Positions 34,328 through 43,105 of a DNA stretch of 64,000 bases are shown piece by piece (within the stretch, counting starts at the first letter, position 1; each line of letters starts with the position of its first letter). This DNA is from Aestuariispira ectoiniformans (GTDB lineage: Bacteria > Pseudomonadota > Alphaproteobacteria > UBA8366 > Aestuariispiraceae), in the NCBI RefSeq assembly GCF_025136295.1, contig NZ_CP062788.1, positions 1,116,001-1,180,000 of the forward strand, written 5' to 3'. A program made the position numbers and the translations under genes. The notes beneath the pieces were generated by a model that saw only the letters and a program-made list of their open reading frames with translations, made no database searches and was not told the origin of the DNA.

Positions 34328-35215
34328 GTGGTCGAATTGGACTGGAACCTGGTGAAGAGCTTTGTTGCGGTGGCGGAAACGGGAAGCCTCTCGGCGGCGG
34401 CCCGTCGGCTGGGTGCAAGTCAGCCCACCATAGGGCGGCATGTGGCGGAACTCGAAGCGACCCTGCGGCTGGTCTTATTCCAACGGGGACGGCGCGGCTA
34501 TTTGCTGACCGGCGACGGGGCGAAACTTCTGGAAGATGCACGGCGGATGCAGGCCCATGCGGATACGATCCAACGTCTCGCCGTAGGTCACTCCCGGCAG
34601 TTGGAGGGAACAGTCCGTATTACCGCCAGCGAGGTGATTGGTGCGCTCGTCCTGCCAAAGATTATCGCCGCCCTGCGCCGGGAAGTCCCCGGTATCCAGG
34701 TGGAGGTGGTTGCAAGTGACAGGGTTGATAATCTGCTGCGTCGTGATGCGGATATCGCCATTCGCATGGTGCGCCCCGATCAGTTGGACCTTGTAACGCG
34801 GCATGTGGCCGACATTCCGCTGGTTGCCTGTGCGGCTTCAGACTATGTGGAACGCCATGGCAGGCCGGTGCAAAAGGAAGATCTGCTCGACCACGATGTC
34901 CTCGGCATGGACCGAAATGGCGTAATGATTGACGGCTTTGCCGCGATGGGGGTTCCGGTCACCCGTGACTTCTTTGCGCTACGCTCCGATTCCAGCATGG
35001 TGCTTTGGGAGGCGGTCAAGGCCGGTGCGGGCATCGGTTTTGCCCAGATGCCGCTTGTAAGGCAGACGCCCGGGCTGGTTGCCTTTCTGGAAGATTTGGC
35101 CCTGCCTGCCTTGCCGGTCTGGTTGACCATGCACGCGGACCTTCAACAGAACCCGCGCATGCGCTTCGTCAACGATTATCTCTTCAGGGCGTTGCGCGCC
35201 TATGCGCAGGGCTAA
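34328..35215 (+). CDS. LysR-family transcriptional regulator
   Basis: A regulator of about 295 residues. The DNA-binding helix-turn-helix is AETGSLSAAARRLGASQPTIGRHVAELE, followed by an effector-binding domain with FALRSDSSMVLWEAVKAGAGIGF. The GTG at 34328 has no clear ribosome site; a TTG at 34337 is preceded by AGGTGG and would give the typical MDWNLVKSF start. Divergent from the reductase gene, its likely target. Effector unknown. Confidence 0.9.
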   Translation: MVELDWNLVKSFVAVAETGSLSAAARRLGASQPTIGRHVAELEATLRLVLFQRGRRGYLLTGDGAKLLEDARRMQAHADTIQRLAVGHSRQLEGTVRITASEVIGALVLPKIIAALRREVPGIQVEVVASDRVDNLLRRDADIAIRMVRPDQLDLVTRHVADIPLVACAASDYVERHGRPVQKEDLLDHDVLGMDRNGVMIDGFAAMGVPVTRDFFALRSDSSMVLWEAVKAGAGIGFAQMPLVRQTPGLVAFLEDLALPALPVWLTMHADLQQNPRMRFVNDYLFRALRAYAQG

Positions 35216-35223
35216 CGAGGGGG

Positions 35224-36021
35224 CTATCGCCGGAAAACCACCGGAAACCAGTCTTCGCGAAGGCGTTGCCCCGGTTTCATGTCGTGGCCCGGAAAAGGTG
35301 GGGACGTACGGCCTGGCCGTTCAATATAGCGCGCATCGTCACCAACCAGGCGCAAGGAAAAGGCACGGCGGCGGGTCGCGCGTTCATTGCCTCGGGCACC
35401 GTGCAGAATACCGTAGTTGAATGCCACGGCATCGCCCGGCTCCATTTCCCATTCCAGGATTGTCATGCCGTCCGCATCCGGATCGGGCACCGGGATATAG
35501 GCATCCTCATCAGGGTAAAAGTTTTCTTCCGACAGCCAACGGGTTGGCAGCACAGGCTTGTCCCACAGATGAGACCCGGCCACGCAACGAAGCGAGGCTT
35601 CCTTCACCGGGTCAAGCGGAGACCAGAAACTGACGGTTTGCCGCCCGTCCACGAAATAATAGGGTGCATCCTGATGCCAGGGTGTCGGCTTTGATGTTCC
35701 CGGCTCCTTGACCAGGACATGGTCGTGGAAGATTTGCGCCGACTTGGATTGCATCAGGTCGGCGGCAACTTCGGCGGCGGGAGAGTTGCGGATAACATCC
35801 TCAAATTCCGGTATGCGCTGCCAGTTGCAATAGTCGTCGAAAAAGCGGCCTGTTTCACCCGGCTTCAGGTTTTCAGCGGCATAGGGACCGGGGGCGGCCA
35901 TATTGGCCTCAACGCCAAGGCGCAACGTTTCCACATAATCCCGGAAGAGACCCTTGATCAGGACAACGCCATCGCGTTGATAGCGTTCGATATGGTCCGG
36001 GGTGATGAGGCTATGTGGCAT
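35224..36021 (-). CDS. Phytanoyl-CoA dioxygenase (PhyH) family oxygenase
   Basis: A 265-residue Fe(II)/2-oxoglutarate oxygenase with the double-stranded beta-helix iron triad: HxD in TPWHQDAPYYF and the distal His in NYGILHGARGN, followed by an arginine-rich strand (RRRAFSLRLVG) for 2-oxoglutarate. The family covers phytanoyl-CoA hydroxylases, ectoine hydroxylase and halogenase-like enzymes, so the substrate is open. It converges with the LysR gene (stop to stop, eight bases). I chose the ATG at 36021 over 36051. Confidence 0.85.
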   Translation of the reverse strand: MPHSLITPDHIERYQRDGVVLIKGLFRDYVETLRLGVEANMAAPGPYAAENLKPGETGRFFDDYCNWQRIPEFEDVIRNSPAAEVAADLMQSKSAQIFHDHVLVKEPGTSKPTPWHQDAPYYFVDGRQTVSFWSPLDPVKEASLRCVAGSHLWDKPVLPTRWLSEENFYPDEDAYIPVPDPDADGMTILEWEMEPGDAVAFNYGILHGARGNERATRRRAFSLRLVGDDARYIERPGRTSPPFPGHDMKPGQRLREDWFPVVFRR

Positions 36022-36100
36022 GATTGTCTCCCAAGGCTTTTCACGGATCATGCCGTCGAATGGCGTTAAGTTCCAACAATATATGCGAGATAATGGCCGA

Positions 36101-36994
36101 TCACTTTAGCATTCCGCCAAATTTTCTGGCCGTGTCTGCGAGGGAGGCGACAAGGATCGGCAGGGGATCGCGATCGTGGACTACCAGGCCGACAACATGT
36201 TCAACGGTTGGCTGTTCCAGGGGGATCGCGCGCAGGCCCCCTGTCTCGCCCACCACATTCAACTGGTTTTCCGGCAACACGGCGGCATAGGCGCCGGTCT
36301 GGACATAGCAGCACAGATTGTTGATCGAATTGCTCTCGATCTCCGGTTCTGGCAGGCAGTTCATCTGACGGAAGGCCGCATCGACGATCCTGCGGTTTTG
36401 CATGTCCGGTGTCAGCGCACAGAGATTGAGACCGGCGGCCTCTTCCCAGGAGACCTTGTCCCGCCCGGCAAATGCGTGGCTCTCATGAACAAACAGGCGA
36501 TAGCGTTCCTTGTAGAGTGGACAGGTCAGGCTTTTTTCCACTGGTTCGTTATCCAGATAGGTCACGCCGGCGTCGATCGAGAAATCTTCCAGTTGGCGGG
36601 CAATTTCGTCGGAGCTGCGTGACAGGATGGTAAAGCCGACCTGGGGAAAGGACTGGCGCAGGGGTTCGGTCAGGATGGGAATCATGGGCAGTGCCGAGGG
36701 AATGGCCCCCAGGGTGATACGACCGCGCAGGTCTCCGGAAAGGGCTGCCAGTTCCTCGCGCATGCCGTCGCAATGTTCGACGATACGCTGGGCCCAGGCG
36801 ACAATGCGCATGCCCTCTTCGGTGAGACCGTGGAAACGATGGCCGCGTGTGACGATGGGAACGCCCAGTTCCTTTTCCAACTGCCTGATACGGCCCGATA
36901 ATGTGGGCTGGGTAATATTGCAGGCCTTGGCCGCACGGGTGAAATGCTGTTCCTGTGCAAGGGCAATCAGATATTGGAGCTGGCGAATATCCAT
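36101..36994 (-). CDS. fdsR: LysR regulator of the formate dehydrogenase operon
   Basis: 297 residues. The N-terminal DNA-binding domain is MDIRQLQYLIALAQEQHFTR..ACNITQPTLSGRIRQLEKELG, followed by an OxyR/CynR-like effector domain. It starts 18 bases after fdsD on the same strand, so it is probably the last gene of the formate dehydrogenase operon. FdsR-type LysR proteins adjoin fds operons in other proteobacteria and respond to formate. The symbol rests on this context. Confidence 0.8.
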   Translation of the reverse strand: MDIRQLQYLIALAQEQHFTRAAKACNITQPTLSGRIRQLEKELGVPIVTRGHRFHGLTEEGMRIVAWAQRIVEHCDGMREELAALSGDLRGRITLGAIPSALPMIPILTEPLRQSFPQVGFTILSRSSDEIARQLEDFSIDAGVTYLDNEPVEKSLTCPLYKERYRLFVHESHAFAGRDKVSWEEAAGLNLCALTPDMQNRRIVDAAFRQMNCLPEPEIESNSINNLCCYVQTGAYAAVLPENQLNVVGETGGLRAIPLEQPTVEHVVGLVVHDRDPLPILVASLADTARKFGGMLK

Positions 36995-37012
36995 GCGGCC
37001 GGTCCCGGTTCT

Positions 37013-37222
37013 CTATGACAGCGTTTTTTCCAGTCCGGCCCGGGCAAGATCGGACAGGCCGCTGTTGTCCTGCGCCACGATGGTGCCGATATCGGCTTTC
37101 ATGCGCGGGTCCCAGAAATCCACGACATGCTGGGCAACGCTGTCGATTGCCTGTTCCTGGGGGTAGGCTTTGAAAAAGTCTGCAATCTGGTTGGCCATAC
37201 GGACCAGTTCTGCCTGTTTCAT
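37013..37222 (-). CDS. fdsD: Formate dehydrogenase delta subunit
   Basis: 69 residues matching the FdsD family: KQAELVRMANQIADFFKAYP and HVVDFWDPRMKADI are the usual conserved segments. It is required for assembly of the NAD-dependent molybdenum formate dehydrogenase but carries no cofactor. Its ATG overlaps the fdhD stop by four bases. Confidence 0.92.
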   Translation of the reverse strand: MKQAELVRMANQIADFFKAYPQEQAIDSVAQHVVDFWDPRMKADIGTIVAQDNSGLSDLARAGLEKTLS

Positions 37223-38058
37223 TGGGCGGACTCCGAAAAATCTTTTGGGTGAAAATACATCAGGCTGTCGCGGGCTTTCACGACAAGGGTCAGGTCGGCG
37301 GCCTTGGCCACGCGCAGGGACAGGGCGCTGGGTGCCGACGCGGCAGCGACAAGCGGCACGCCCATGGCAGCGGATTTCTGAACCATTTCATAGCTGACCC
37401 TGCTGGAAAGCAGAACAAAGCTTTGGGTGACGTCGAAATCACCCCTGGCAACGGCACCGGCCAGTTTATCCAGGGCATTGTGCCGCCCGATATCTTCGCG
37501 GATCAACAGGATGCGACCGTCCTGTCCGCACAGGGCCGCGGCATGGGTCGAATGGTTTTCGCGCCGCATGACCTGACGGTCCGAGAAACCGGCGAAAGCG
37601 GCATGGATTGCCTTTGTCTCCGGCAGGCTGCCCCGGACCCTTCGGGGTTTGGTTATGGCGGCGGCCAGGCTCTGCGCCCCACAGACACCACAACCGGACC
37701 GTCCGGCGAGGCGGCGTCGGCGACCATCGGCCTTCTCCACCTTCTGCGGGTCCAGGGATACATTCGCCATATAGCCGTCGGAGGCCCGCGTGACAGACAG
37801 TTTACGGATGTCGTCCGTGGTTCCGACGAGACCTTCCGTCAGGGCAAAGCCGAGGACGAAATCCTCCAGATCCGCAGGCGTCACCATCATCACGGCGAAA
37901 TCTTCACCATTCAGAAGGATGGCGAGCGGGACTTCTTCCGCTACCTGCCATTCGGATCGGCGCATCCCCGCAGGATTAACGGCGACGCCGGCGGCATGGC
38001 GTGAGGTGGCCGCCGCCCCGACAGGATCGGGACGGCGTATCGCTTCACTCCGCGGCAT
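37219..38058 (-). CDS. fdhD: Formate dehydrogenase accessory sulfurtransferase
   Basis: 279 residues, FdhD/FdsC family. The cysteine loop is RSGCGVCGAQS, and REDIGRHNALDKLAG and SRVSYEMVQKSAAMG are conserved. It transfers sulfur from IscS to the molybdenum-bis-MGD cofactor, which activates the alpha subunit. The ATG at 38058 overlaps the fdsA end by 14 bases; a TTG three codons earlier is possible. Its position between fdsA and fdsD is the classic fdsGBACD order. Confidence 0.94.
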   Translation of the reverse strand: MPRSEAIRRPDPVGAAATSRHAAGVAVNPAGMRRSEWQVAEEVPLAILLNGEDFAVMMVTPADLEDFVLGFALTEGLVGTTDDIRKLSVTRASDGYMANVSLDPQKVEKADGRRRRLAGRSGCGVCGAQSLAAAITKPRRVRGSLPETKAIHAAFAGFSDRQVMRRENHSTHAAALCGQDGRILLIREDIGRHNALDKLAGAVARGDFDVTQSFVLLSSRVSYEMVQKSAAMGVPLVAAASAPSALSLRVAKAADLTLVVKARDSLMYFHPKDFSESAQ

Positions 38059-40897
38059 GGATATCAATCCGATAGTTCTTGCGGGCGATATCCTCGCGTT
38101 CCTCCTGCCAGGAGGATGGCTGGTTGGACCGTGTGATCTGTACCGCCGTTACCTTGTATTCCGGACAGTTGGTCGCCCAGTCGGAATTATCCGTGGTGAT
38201 CACATTGGCCCCGGTCAATGGATGGTGGAAGGTGGTATAGACCACGCCCTGGGGCATCCGTTCGGATACTTGCGCCCGCAGGGTTGTTGCCCCCATGCGG
38301 CTGGCGAGAGACACCATGTCCCCATCCGCAATGCCGCGTTCTTCCGCGTCGAAGGGATGGATTTCCAGAATATCCTCCGGATGCCACATGTTGTTTTCCG
38401 TCCGGCGGGTCTGGGCGCCGACATTATACTGGCTGAGAATACGGCCCGTGGTCAGCAACAGCGGGTAAAGCCGCGTGCTGCGTTCGTCGGTGGGCACATA
38501 TTCGGTCACCATGAACAGGCCCTTGCCCCGGACAAAGCCGCCCACATGCATGGTGGGGGAGCCATCGGGGTTGGCGTCGTTGACCGGCCACTGCAGGCTT
38601 TCCCCGGCATCGAGGCGGGCATGGCTCACACCGGCGAAGGTCGGCGTCAGTCGGGCGATTTCCGCCATGATTTCCGCCGGATTCTCATAGGTCATGTCAT
38701 AGCCCATGGCCTGGGCCAGGCGGCAGACGGCTTCCCATTCGCTGAGGCCGGACTGTTCCTTCATCACCGGGCGCACGCGGTTCAGGCGGCGTTCGGCATT
38801 GGTGAAGGTGCCGTCTTTTTCCAGGAAGGAGGTGCCGGGCAGGAAGACATGGGCGAAGGCCGCCGTTTCGTTCAGGAACAGGTCCTGGACGATCAGGCAG
38901 TCCAGCGACCGCAGTGCCTCTTCCACATGGGCGGTGTTCGGGTCGGATTGTGCGATGTCCTCGCCCTGCACGAACATGCCCTTGAAGCTGCCGTCGACGG
39001 CGGCGGCGAACATGTTGGGAATACGAAGGCCGGGTTCTGCCAGCAGCTCCACACCCCAATCCTTCTCGAACAGACCACGGACCGCATCGTCGGCCACATG
39101 GCGATAGCCGGGGAATTCATGCGGGAAGGAGCCCATATCACAGGAGCCCTGCACGTTATTCTGGCCGCGCAGCGGGTTGATGCCGACACCTTCACGGCCA
39201 AGGTTACCGGTCGCCATCGCCAGGTTCGCCATGGCCATGACCGTGGTGGAACCCTGACTGTGTTCGGTGACACCCAACCCGTAATAGATGGCCGCATTGC
39301 CGCCGGTGGCGTAAAGGCGCGCTGCCTTGCGCAGTTCCTCTGCATCAGTGCCGATGATTTCAGCCAGCGCTTCCGGGCTGTTGCGTTCTTCGGCAACGAA
39401 ATTCCGCCAGCGGTCGAATTCACCCATGTCGCAGCGGTCGTTGACAAATGCCTCGTCGACCAGACCCTCGGTGACGACTACATGGGCAAGCGCATTCAAC
39501 ACAGCGACATTGGTGCCGGGACGCATCTGGATATGGTGCGCGGCCTGGATATGCGGGGATTGCACGAGGTCGATCCGGCGCGGGTCGACGACGATGGCCT
39601 TGGCCCCGGCGCGCAGGCGTTTTTTCATACGGCTGCCGAATACCGGATGGGCGTCGGTCGGGTTGGCCCCGATCAACAGGATCACGTCGGCCTTCTCGAC
39701 GGATTTGAAATCCTGTGTACCGGCAGAGGTGCCAAGCGTGGTCTTCAAACCATAACCGGTCGGTGAGTGGCAGACACGGGCGCAGGTATCCACGTTGTTG
39801 GTGCCAAAGGCGGCGCGGATCATCTTTTGCACCGCGTAGACTTCCTCGTTGGTGCAGCGGGACGAGGTGATGCCGCCGATGGAACCCTGGCCATATTTGG
39901 CCTGGATTTCTTTCAACCTGTCAGAGGCAAAGGCGATGGCCTCATCCCAGCTGACCTTGCGCCAGGGATCGGTGATCTTGTCCCTGATCATCGGTTCGGT
40001 CTGGCGGTCCTTGTGGGTGGCATAGCCAAAGGCAAAACGGCCTTTCACACAGGAATGGCCCTCGTTGGCGCCGCCGTCCTTCCAGGGCACCATGCGGATG
40101 ACCTGGTCACCCTGCATTTCCGCCTTGAAGGAACAGCCAACCCCGCAATAGGCGCAGGTGGTCACGACGCTGCGCGATGGGATGCCGTGATCGACCACGG
40201 ATTTCTCAACCAGCGTTGCTGTCGGGCAGGCCTGGACGCAGGCCCCGCAGGACACACAGTCGGAGGCAAAGAAATCATCCGACTGGATACCCGGTGAAAC
40301 ACGGCTGTCGAAACCCTTGCCTTCGATGGTGAGTGCGAAGGTTCCCTGAGTTTCCTCACAGGCGCGGACACAGCGGGAGCAGACAATGCATTTGGAGGCA
40401 TCATACTGGAAATAGGGGTTGGAGATATCGATGGGACCTTTGGAGGCCGCATCGAAATGGTTCTCCCCTTCCATACTATAGCGCACGTCGCGCAGGCCCA
40501 CGGTGCCCGCCATATCCTGCAATTCGCAGTCGCCATTGGTCGGGCAGGTCAGACAGTCCAGCGGATGGTCGGAGATATAAAGTTCCATCACGCCTTTGCG
40601 GATTTTTTCCAGCCGTGCGTTCTGGGTGGTCACCCGCATGCCTTCACGCACCGGCGTGGTGCAGGAAGACGGCGTGCCTTTGACGCCTTCGACCTCAACC
40701 AGACACATGCGGCAACTGCCCCAGGCGTCCAGGCTGTCGGTGGCGCAAAGTTTCGGGATCGGGCGGTCCACCTGAGAGGCGGCATGCATGATGGAGCTGC
40801 CTTCCGGCACGGTGACTTCCACATCGTCAACCCAAAGGGTGATGGGTTCACCGGTGCCAGCCGCAGTGCCGTGATCGACTTCTTTCAGGATACCCAT
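38045..40897 (-). CDS. fdsA: NAD-dependent formate dehydrogenase, alpha subunit
   Basis: 950 residues, cytoplasmic. The N-terminus carries a [2Fe-2S] set (CATDSLDAWGSCRMCLVEVE) and the His/Cys cluster motif HPLDCLTCPTNGDC. Two [4Fe-4S] motifs follow (CIVCSRCVRAC and CVSCGACVQAC), then the catalytic module with CAYCGVGCSF and the metal-ligand region RVCHSPTGYGL. The metal ligand is cysteine, so no selenocysteine is used. It oxidises formate to CO2 at Mo-bis-MGD. The start at 40897 follows AAGGAGAG. Confidence 0.96.
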   Translation of the reverse strand: MGILKEVDHGTAAGTGEPITLWVDDVEVTVPEGSSIMHAASQVDRPIPKLCATDSLDAWGSCRMCLVEVEGVKGTPSSCTTPVREGMRVTTQNARLEKIRKGVMELYISDHPLDCLTCPTNGDCELQDMAGTVGLRDVRYSMEGENHFDAASKGPIDISNPYFQYDASKCIVCSRCVRACEETQGTFALTIEGKGFDSRVSPGIQSDDFFASDCVSCGACVQACPTATLVEKSVVDHGIPSRSVVTTCAYCGVGCSFKAEMQGDQVIRMVPWKDGGANEGHSCVKGRFAFGYATHKDRQTEPMIRDKITDPWRKVSWDEAIAFASDRLKEIQAKYGQGSIGGITSSRCTNEEVYAVQKMIRAAFGTNNVDTCARVCHSPTGYGLKTTLGTSAGTQDFKSVEKADVILLIGANPTDAHPVFGSRMKKRLRAGAKAIVVDPRRIDLVQSPHIQAAHHIQMRPGTNVAVLNALAHVVVTEGLVDEAFVNDRCDMGEFDRWRNFVAEERNSPEALAEIIGTDAEELRKAARLYATGGNAAIYYGLGVTEHSQGSTTVMAMANLAMATGNLGREGVGINPLRGQNNVQGSCDMGSFPHEFPGYRHVADDAVRGLFEKDWGVELLAEPGLRIPNMFAAAVDGSFKGMFVQGEDIAQSDPNTAHVEEALRSLDCLIVQDLFLNETAAFAHVFLPGTSFLEKDGTFTNAERRLNRVRPVMKEQSGLSEWEAVCRLAQAMGYDMTYENPAEIMAEIARLTPTFAGVSHARLDAGESLQWPVNDANPDGSPTMHVGGFVRGKGLFMVTEYVPTDERSTRLYPLLLTTGRILSQYNVGAQTRRTENNMWHPEDILEIHPFDAEERGIADGDMVSLASRMGATTLRAQVSERMPQGVVYTTFHHPLTGANVITTDNSDWATNCPEYKVTAVQITRSNQPSSWQEEREDIARKNYRIDIHAAE

Positions 40898-40907
40898 GGT
40901 TCTCTCC

Positions 40908-42458
40908 TTATTCGGCGGCCAGCGCCGGGGCGCGGTCAAAATCCTGGGGGAACAGGCGAAGGGCGGACAGGACCGGCATGGGGGTCAGTCCTCCCATGGC
41001 GCAGAGCGACCCGTCGGTCATCACTTCACAGAGGTCTTCAATCAACGCGATGTTGCGGGCGACATCCTCGCCACGCAGGACCTTTTCCACGGTTTCGCGG
41101 CCACGCACCGCGCCGATCCGGCAGGGCGTGCATTTGCCACAGCTTTCGATCTGGCAGAATTCAAAGGCAAAACGTGCCATCTCTGCCATATCTACCGTCT
41201 CGTCGAAGACGGTGATCCCGCCATGACCCAGCATGGCCTTGTTCTGGGCCAGGGTTTCGTAATCCATGGGCAGGTCCAACATATCGTCGGAGACATAAGC
41301 GCCCAAAGGTCCGCCCAACTGTGCGGTTCGGAAGGGACGACCGCTGGCGGTCCCTTCACCATAGCCTTCGATCAGTTCGCGGATCGTGACACCGAAAGCT
41401 TTCTCGACAAGGCCGCCGCGTTTGATGTTGCCTGCAAGCTGGAAGGCCTGGGTCCCGGTGGACCGGCCCATGCCGTAGTTTTTGTAGAAATCCGCGCCCC
41501 TGGCCAGGATGATCGGTGCGGTGGCCAGCGTCAGCACATTGTTGACGATGGTCGGTTTGCCGAACAGGCCCTGGATTGCGGGGATCGGCGGCTTGGATCG
41601 CACGGTGCCGCGTTTGCCCTCTATGCTGTTCAGCATGGAGCTTTCCTCGCCACAGATATAAGCGCCAGCACCCTTGCGGAGCTTGAGGCTGAAGGCCTTG
41701 CCGCTGCCATTGATGTTGTCGCCCAGCCAACCGGCCTCTTCCATCACGTCGATGGCGCGCTGCATCTTGGCGATGGCATGCGGGTATTCGGAGCGGATAT
41801 AGACAATGCCCTGGGTCGCCTTGGTGGCGAGACCGGCGATGATCATGCCTTCGATCAGGGAGAAGGGGTCGCCCTCCATCAGCATGCGGTCGGCGAAGGT
41901 GCCGCTGTCGCCCTCGTCGGCGTTACAGCAGATGTATTTCTGGTCCACGTCCTGATCATGGACGGTTTTCCATTTGATTCCCGCCGGGAAGCCCGCACCG
42001 CCACGGCCGCGCAGGCCGGATTCTGTAACGATGCCGCAGATGTCAGCCGGGTCCAATGCAAGCGCGGCTTTGAGCCCTGCCAATCCGCCATTGGCCTCGA
42101 AATCACCCAGGTTCAGCGGATCGATCAGGCCGACACGGGCGAAGGTCAGGCGTTCCTGATCCTTGAAATACGGGATTTCGTCGGTTGGCCCCAGCGACAG
42201 CGGGTGGTCGCTGTCATTTACCATGGCGTCCAGCAGGGCGTCTGCGTCTTCCGGAGATACCGGCCCGAAGGCCATGCGGCCTTTGTCGGTCACCTGTTCG
42301 ACCAGAGGCTCTGCCCAGAGCATCCCGCGGGAGCCGTTGCGGATCACGGTCAGGTCGATGTTTTTTGAGACAGCCGCTGTCTGTAATGCGGCGACCACGT
42401 CGTCGGCACCAACGGAGAGGGCGGCGGCGTCATCGGGAATGTAAACTGTCAGTGTCAT
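40908..42458 (-). CDS. fdsB: Formate dehydrogenase beta subunit (NuoF-like)
   Basis: 516 residues. An N-terminal thioredoxin-like segment is followed by the NuoF-type flavin domain: GLRGRGGAGFPAGIKW binds FMN/NADH, and YICGEESSMLNSIEGKRG is conserved. The C-terminal [4Fe-4S] motif is SCGKCTPCRIG. It takes electrons from the alpha subunit and reduces NAD. It overlaps fdsG by four bases and ends ten bases before the fdsA start. Confidence 0.95.
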   Translation of the reverse strand: MTLTVYIPDDAAALSVGADDVVAALQTAAVSKNIDLTVIRNGSRGMLWAEPLVEQVTDKGRMAFGPVSPEDADALLDAMVNDSDHPLSLGPTDEIPYFKDQERLTFARVGLIDPLNLGDFEANGGLAGLKAALALDPADICGIVTESGLRGRGGAGFPAGIKWKTVHDQDVDQKYICCNADEGDSGTFADRMLMEGDPFSLIEGMIIAGLATKATQGIVYIRSEYPHAIAKMQRAIDVMEEAGWLGDNINGSGKAFSLKLRKGAGAYICGEESSMLNSIEGKRGTVRSKPPIPAIQGLFGKPTIVNNVLTLATAPIILARGADFYKNYGMGRSTGTQAFQLAGNIKRGGLVEKAFGVTIRELIEGYGEGTASGRPFRTAQLGGPLGAYVSDDMLDLPMDYETLAQNKAMLGHGGITVFDETVDMAEMARFAFEFCQIESCGKCTPCRIGAVRGRETVEKVLRGEDVARNIALIEDLCEVMTDGSLCAMGGLTPMPVLSALRLFPQDFDRAPALAAE

Positions 42459-42928
42459 GCGCCAACCCCTTCGATTGCGGATTGCAGACGATCAGCCGTC
42501 ACACGGCCCATCAGGCGCTCGCCAATCATGGCGGACGGGGCCAGCGCGCAATTGCCGAGGCAATAAACTTCTTCGATTGTCACGCCTTTATCGGACGTCC
42601 CGGTCTTGGGCAGGCCGTTGCGGGCCAGAATGTCTTCCAGCAGACGGTTCGCCCCCATGGACTGGCAGGCTTCGGCGCGGCAGACCTTGACGGTGATGTT
42701 ACTGTCGGGCGCGCTTCGGAAGTCGTGATAGAAGCTGACCACGCCATGCACTTCCGCCTTTGCAAGGTTCAGGCATTTGGCGATTGCAGGCTGCGTTTCC
42801 TCGGGGATGTATCCCACTGTCTCCTGCAGGTCGTGGAGGATTTCCAGTAATAGTGCGGGCTCATTCCGGTATTTTTCGCACAGGCCCACAGCCGTATCGA
42901 TCATACGGTCCCGTTCCATAGACGTCAT
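42455..42928 (-). CDS. fdsG: Formate dehydrogenase gamma subunit (NuoE-like)
   Basis: 157 residues of thioredoxin-like [2Fe-2S] protein: CRAEACQSMGA and YCLGNCALAPSAMI provide the four cysteines. LLEILHDLQETVGYIPEE is the NuoE-type helical start. First gene of the operon. The leader 42929-43053 has a consensus TTGACA (near 43006 on the minus strand) but no good -10 at 17 bases, so the promoter is left open. Confidence 0.94.
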   Translation of the reverse strand: MTSMERDRMIDTAVGLCEKYRNEPALLLEILHDLQETVGYIPEETQPAIAKCLNLAKAEVHGVVSFYHDFRSAPDSNITVKVCRAEACQSMGANRLLEDILARNGLPKTGTSDKGVTIEEVYCLGNCALAPSAMIGERLMGRVTADRLQSAIEGVGA

Positions 42929-43053
42929 AGCCTTGTCCTTTGGCTGATCAATTTTCTATTTTTTCGTGTTAATGACATAGGTCACTACCGCGCCGCCAAT
43001 TGTTACTGTCAATGACGTGATTGGTGTTCTCTATCAAAGCCCTGAAAGTAAGG

Positions 43054-43079
43054 ATCCCCGGCCTTTTCAGGCCGGGGAT
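43054..43079 (-). terminator. Perfect 10-bp hairpin between transporter and fds operon
   Basis: ATCCCCGGCC and GGCCGGGGAT pair perfectly around a six-base loop. It sits 26 bases beyond the OFA transporter stop and 125 bases before fdsG, so it should separate the two units. The trailing sequence CCTTACTTTC is only moderately T-rich. Confidence 0.7.
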
Positions 43080-43105
43080 GTTGTCAAAAACAGGCAAGAA
43101 AAGGC

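Noticed and set aside
37790..39766. Open frame of 658 codons on the plus strand
   Set aside because: It is antisense to fdhD and fdsA, whose motifs are certain; the plus-strand product shows no recognisable fold. The same holds for the long frames opposite fdsB (40896-42368) and opposite the PgtB/PgtA-like genes (54218-55852).
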